The notes beneath the pieces are model-generated. The model was not told the origin of the DNA and did no database searches. It worked only from the letters and a program-made list of their open reading frames with translations. A DNA stretch of 14,532 nucleotides. It comes from a bacterium. Its GTDB lineage: Bacteria > Verrucomicrobiota > Kiritimatiellia > UBA8416. Shown in pieces: positions 13,581-14,532 of the stretch (position 1 is the stretch's first letter; each line of letters opens with the position of its first letter). The stretch lies in contig JAIFLS010000205.1 in assembly GCA_020048935.1 (NCBI GenBank), positions 1-14,532 on the forward strand, written 5' to 3'. Both the position numbers and the translations under genes were made by a program.

Positions 13581-14090
13581 ATGAGTAGGGACGCAACGAC
13601 AACGCAAGCTGGCGCGCGTGTGCTGGCGGGGGGCCAGGCTTTCAGCGCGGAACAGCTCCGTGTCTTGCGGGCCGATGCCGCCGCCCTGCACGATCCCGAC
13701 CTGGCTGAGCGGATCGCCGGGGAATCGGCGATCCTCGGCCTCTGCGGGGCGCGGGACGAGGCGGCCTACCAGGACCGGCTGCTCCATATTTTCGGCAATC
13801 GCACGCAGATCGGCTTCGAGCGGATGCGCCGCCCGCCCGCCAGGGGACTGAAGGGCCGGCTGCTTGAAACGGTCCGGCGCGTGCTCTGGAGCCTGATGCG
13901 CGGTCCGCACGATTGGGCGGCCTTCCAGCAGAATGCGGTCAACGAGCAGGCCGTCAAGGCGCTGGCGCTCGAGGTCCGGCTGCGCCGGCGCGAGAGCGAG
14001 GCGCTGCGGGCCCGGCTTGAGGCGCTGGAGCGGGCGGTTGCGCCGGGGGGGCTGGCTGCCGGTGGAACAAAAGGGGAGGGCCCTGCATGA
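13581..14090 (+). CDS. Small coiled-coil protein of a glycosyltransferase cluster, function unknown
   Basis: 169 residues with AGGGGA 8 bases before the ATG. There is no signal peptide or membrane helix. The middle (RGLKGRLLETVRRVLWSLMR) is basic and amphipathic, followed by DWAAFQQNAVNEQAVKALA and a clear heptad-like coiled coil (VRLRRRESEALRARLEALERA) near 130-152, then a Gly-rich tail. The arrangement, an amphipathic basic segment followed by a QN-rich helix and coiled coil, resembles short uncharacterised proteins, or N-terminal parts of methyltransferases, in O-antigen or glycan clusters. This is pattern memory, not a confirmed hit. The stop overlaps the next ATG (ATGA, 14087-14090), so it is translationally coupled to the glycosyltransferase and likely acts with it, perhaps as a membrane or complex scaffold. 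Confidence 0.75.
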   Translation: MSRDATTTQAGARVLAGGQAFSAEQLRVLRADAAALHDPDLAERIAGESAILGLCGARDEAAYQDRLLHIFGNRTQIGFERMRRPPARGLKGRLLETVRRVLWSLMRGPHDWAAFQQNAVNEQAVKALALEVRLRRRESEALRARLEALERAVAPGGLAAGGTKGEGPA

Positions 14091-14532
14091 GCGGCAAGCC
14101 CCGTATCGATCAACTGACCGGCGGGTATGCCGCGGGCGACGCCATCTCGCAGGAGGCGCGGCTATCTCGCAGGAGGCGCGGCTGATGCGCGCCATGCTGC
14201 GGGCGGGCGGCTTTGACAGCGACATCTACGCCTCTGGAGCGCATATCGCGCCGGAATCGCGCGGTGACGCGCTGCCTTACGAGGCGTTCGACCCGGCGGT
14301 CCCGGAGGCCGTGATCTTCCACGTTTCAACGGCCTCTGCCGCATCCGCGCTGTTCAGCGCGGTCCGTGGACGGCGGGTTGTGCGCTATCACAACATCACC
14401 CCGGCGACATTCTTCGACGGGTTCGACGACACCGTCGCGGACGAGCTGCGCCTGGCTCGGGCGCAGCTGGCGCCGGTGGTCCGGCTGGCGGATGCCTGCT
14501 GGTCGGACTCCGCCTACAACGCTGGCGAGATC
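14087..14532 (+). CDS. GT4-like glycosyltransferase (partial), frameshifted by a 20-bp duplication near its start
   Basis: It starts at ATG 14087, overlapping the previous stop, and runs off the right edge. The first codons give MSGKPRIDQLTGGYAAGDAI; the GYAAGDAIS element is the usual N-terminal donor-domain loop of a GT4 subgroup that I know as beginning like 'LSYGDAIGND'. A perfect 20-bp duplication (14144-14183) then shifts the frame. With one copy removed, translation continues MRAMLRAGGFDSDIYASG, EAVIFHVSTASAASALFSAV, RRVVRYHNITPATFFDGFDD and ADACWSDSAYNAGEI, all in family order. Expected role: retaining transfer of a sugar in surface glycan synthesis in the cytoplasm. The acceptor and donor are unknown. 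About two thirds of the gene is outside the window. Confidence 0.8.
14144..14183. repeat. 20-bp perfect tandem duplication inside the glycosyltransferase gene
   Basis: 14144-14163 is repeated exactly at 14164-14183, with mismatches immediately on both sides, so there is no junction homology. It shifts the frame by 2. Deleting one copy restores DAISQEARLMRAMLRAGG. Confidence 0.95.

Noticed and set aside
1..14532. CRISPR array, tRNA, rRNA, integrase or attachment sites
   Set aside because: No regularly spaced repeats, no cloverleaf-like gene and no recombinase or transposase motif was seen on either strand by eye.

Overview
The window is accessory-type DNA from a Gram-negative bacterium. Signal peptides and a periplasmic-binding-protein importer support that. 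The right half is clearly GC-rich with strong GC3 bias, and the left half (about 1-5650) looks less GC-rich by eye. A 117-bp REP/MITE-like element and the long periplasmic loops in the transporter permeases would fit a PVC-type bacterium (Verrucomicrobia, Lentisphaerae or Kiritimatiellae). That placement is a low-confidence guess; no rRNA or other phylogenetic marker is present.

Layout. 1-410 (-): truncated exported rhodanese-like protein. 411-734: divergent promoter region with a 24-bp dyad. 735-1626 (+): pirin. 1631-3611 (-): three genes read in the order alpha/beta hydrolase, DUF2809 membrane protein, SRAP (YedK/HMCES-type) abasic-site protein. 3612-3915: a probable lost N-terminus of the hydrolase plus non-coding or remnant sequence. 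3916-5585 (-): a hipBA-type toxin-antitoxin pair with overlapping stop and start codons and a 40-bp-spaced direct repeat in its promoter region. 5896-6488 (+): LURP-one/phospholipid-scramblase-like gene with its own promoter. 6538-6654: inverted-repeat element carrying two perfect hairpins. 6802-13494 (+): complete yejABEF-like peptide (microcin C type) ABC importer: binding protein, two permeases and a fused double ATPase. 13581-14532 (+): small coiled-coil protein overlapping the start of a GT4-like glycosyltransferase, probably the start of a surface-polysaccharide cluster.

How the genes work together. YejA-like protein would capture oligopeptides in the periplasm, the YejB/YejE pair would form the channel, and the fused ATPase would power it. 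HipB-like protein should repress and neutralise the HipA-like kinase. The other genes are single-function accessory genes.

The most striking feature is structural. Four perfect head-to-tail duplications of 28, 41, 40 and 20 bp each lie in a protein-coding region and none is a multiple of three. They break the 3' end of pirin, the start region of SRAP, the LURP-one gene and the N-terminus of the glycosyltransferase. Removing one copy restores a normal family protein in each body case. Two more likely +1 shifts lie near the starts of the hydrolase and the LURP-one gene. Either this is a real mutational process making short tandem duplications with 0-2 bp of junction homology, or unmerged contig overlaps and base errors in the assembly. 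The sequence alone cannot decide, and the assembly explanation is at least as likely. I found no CRISPR array, tRNA, rRNA, intact transposase or convincingly new defence system.
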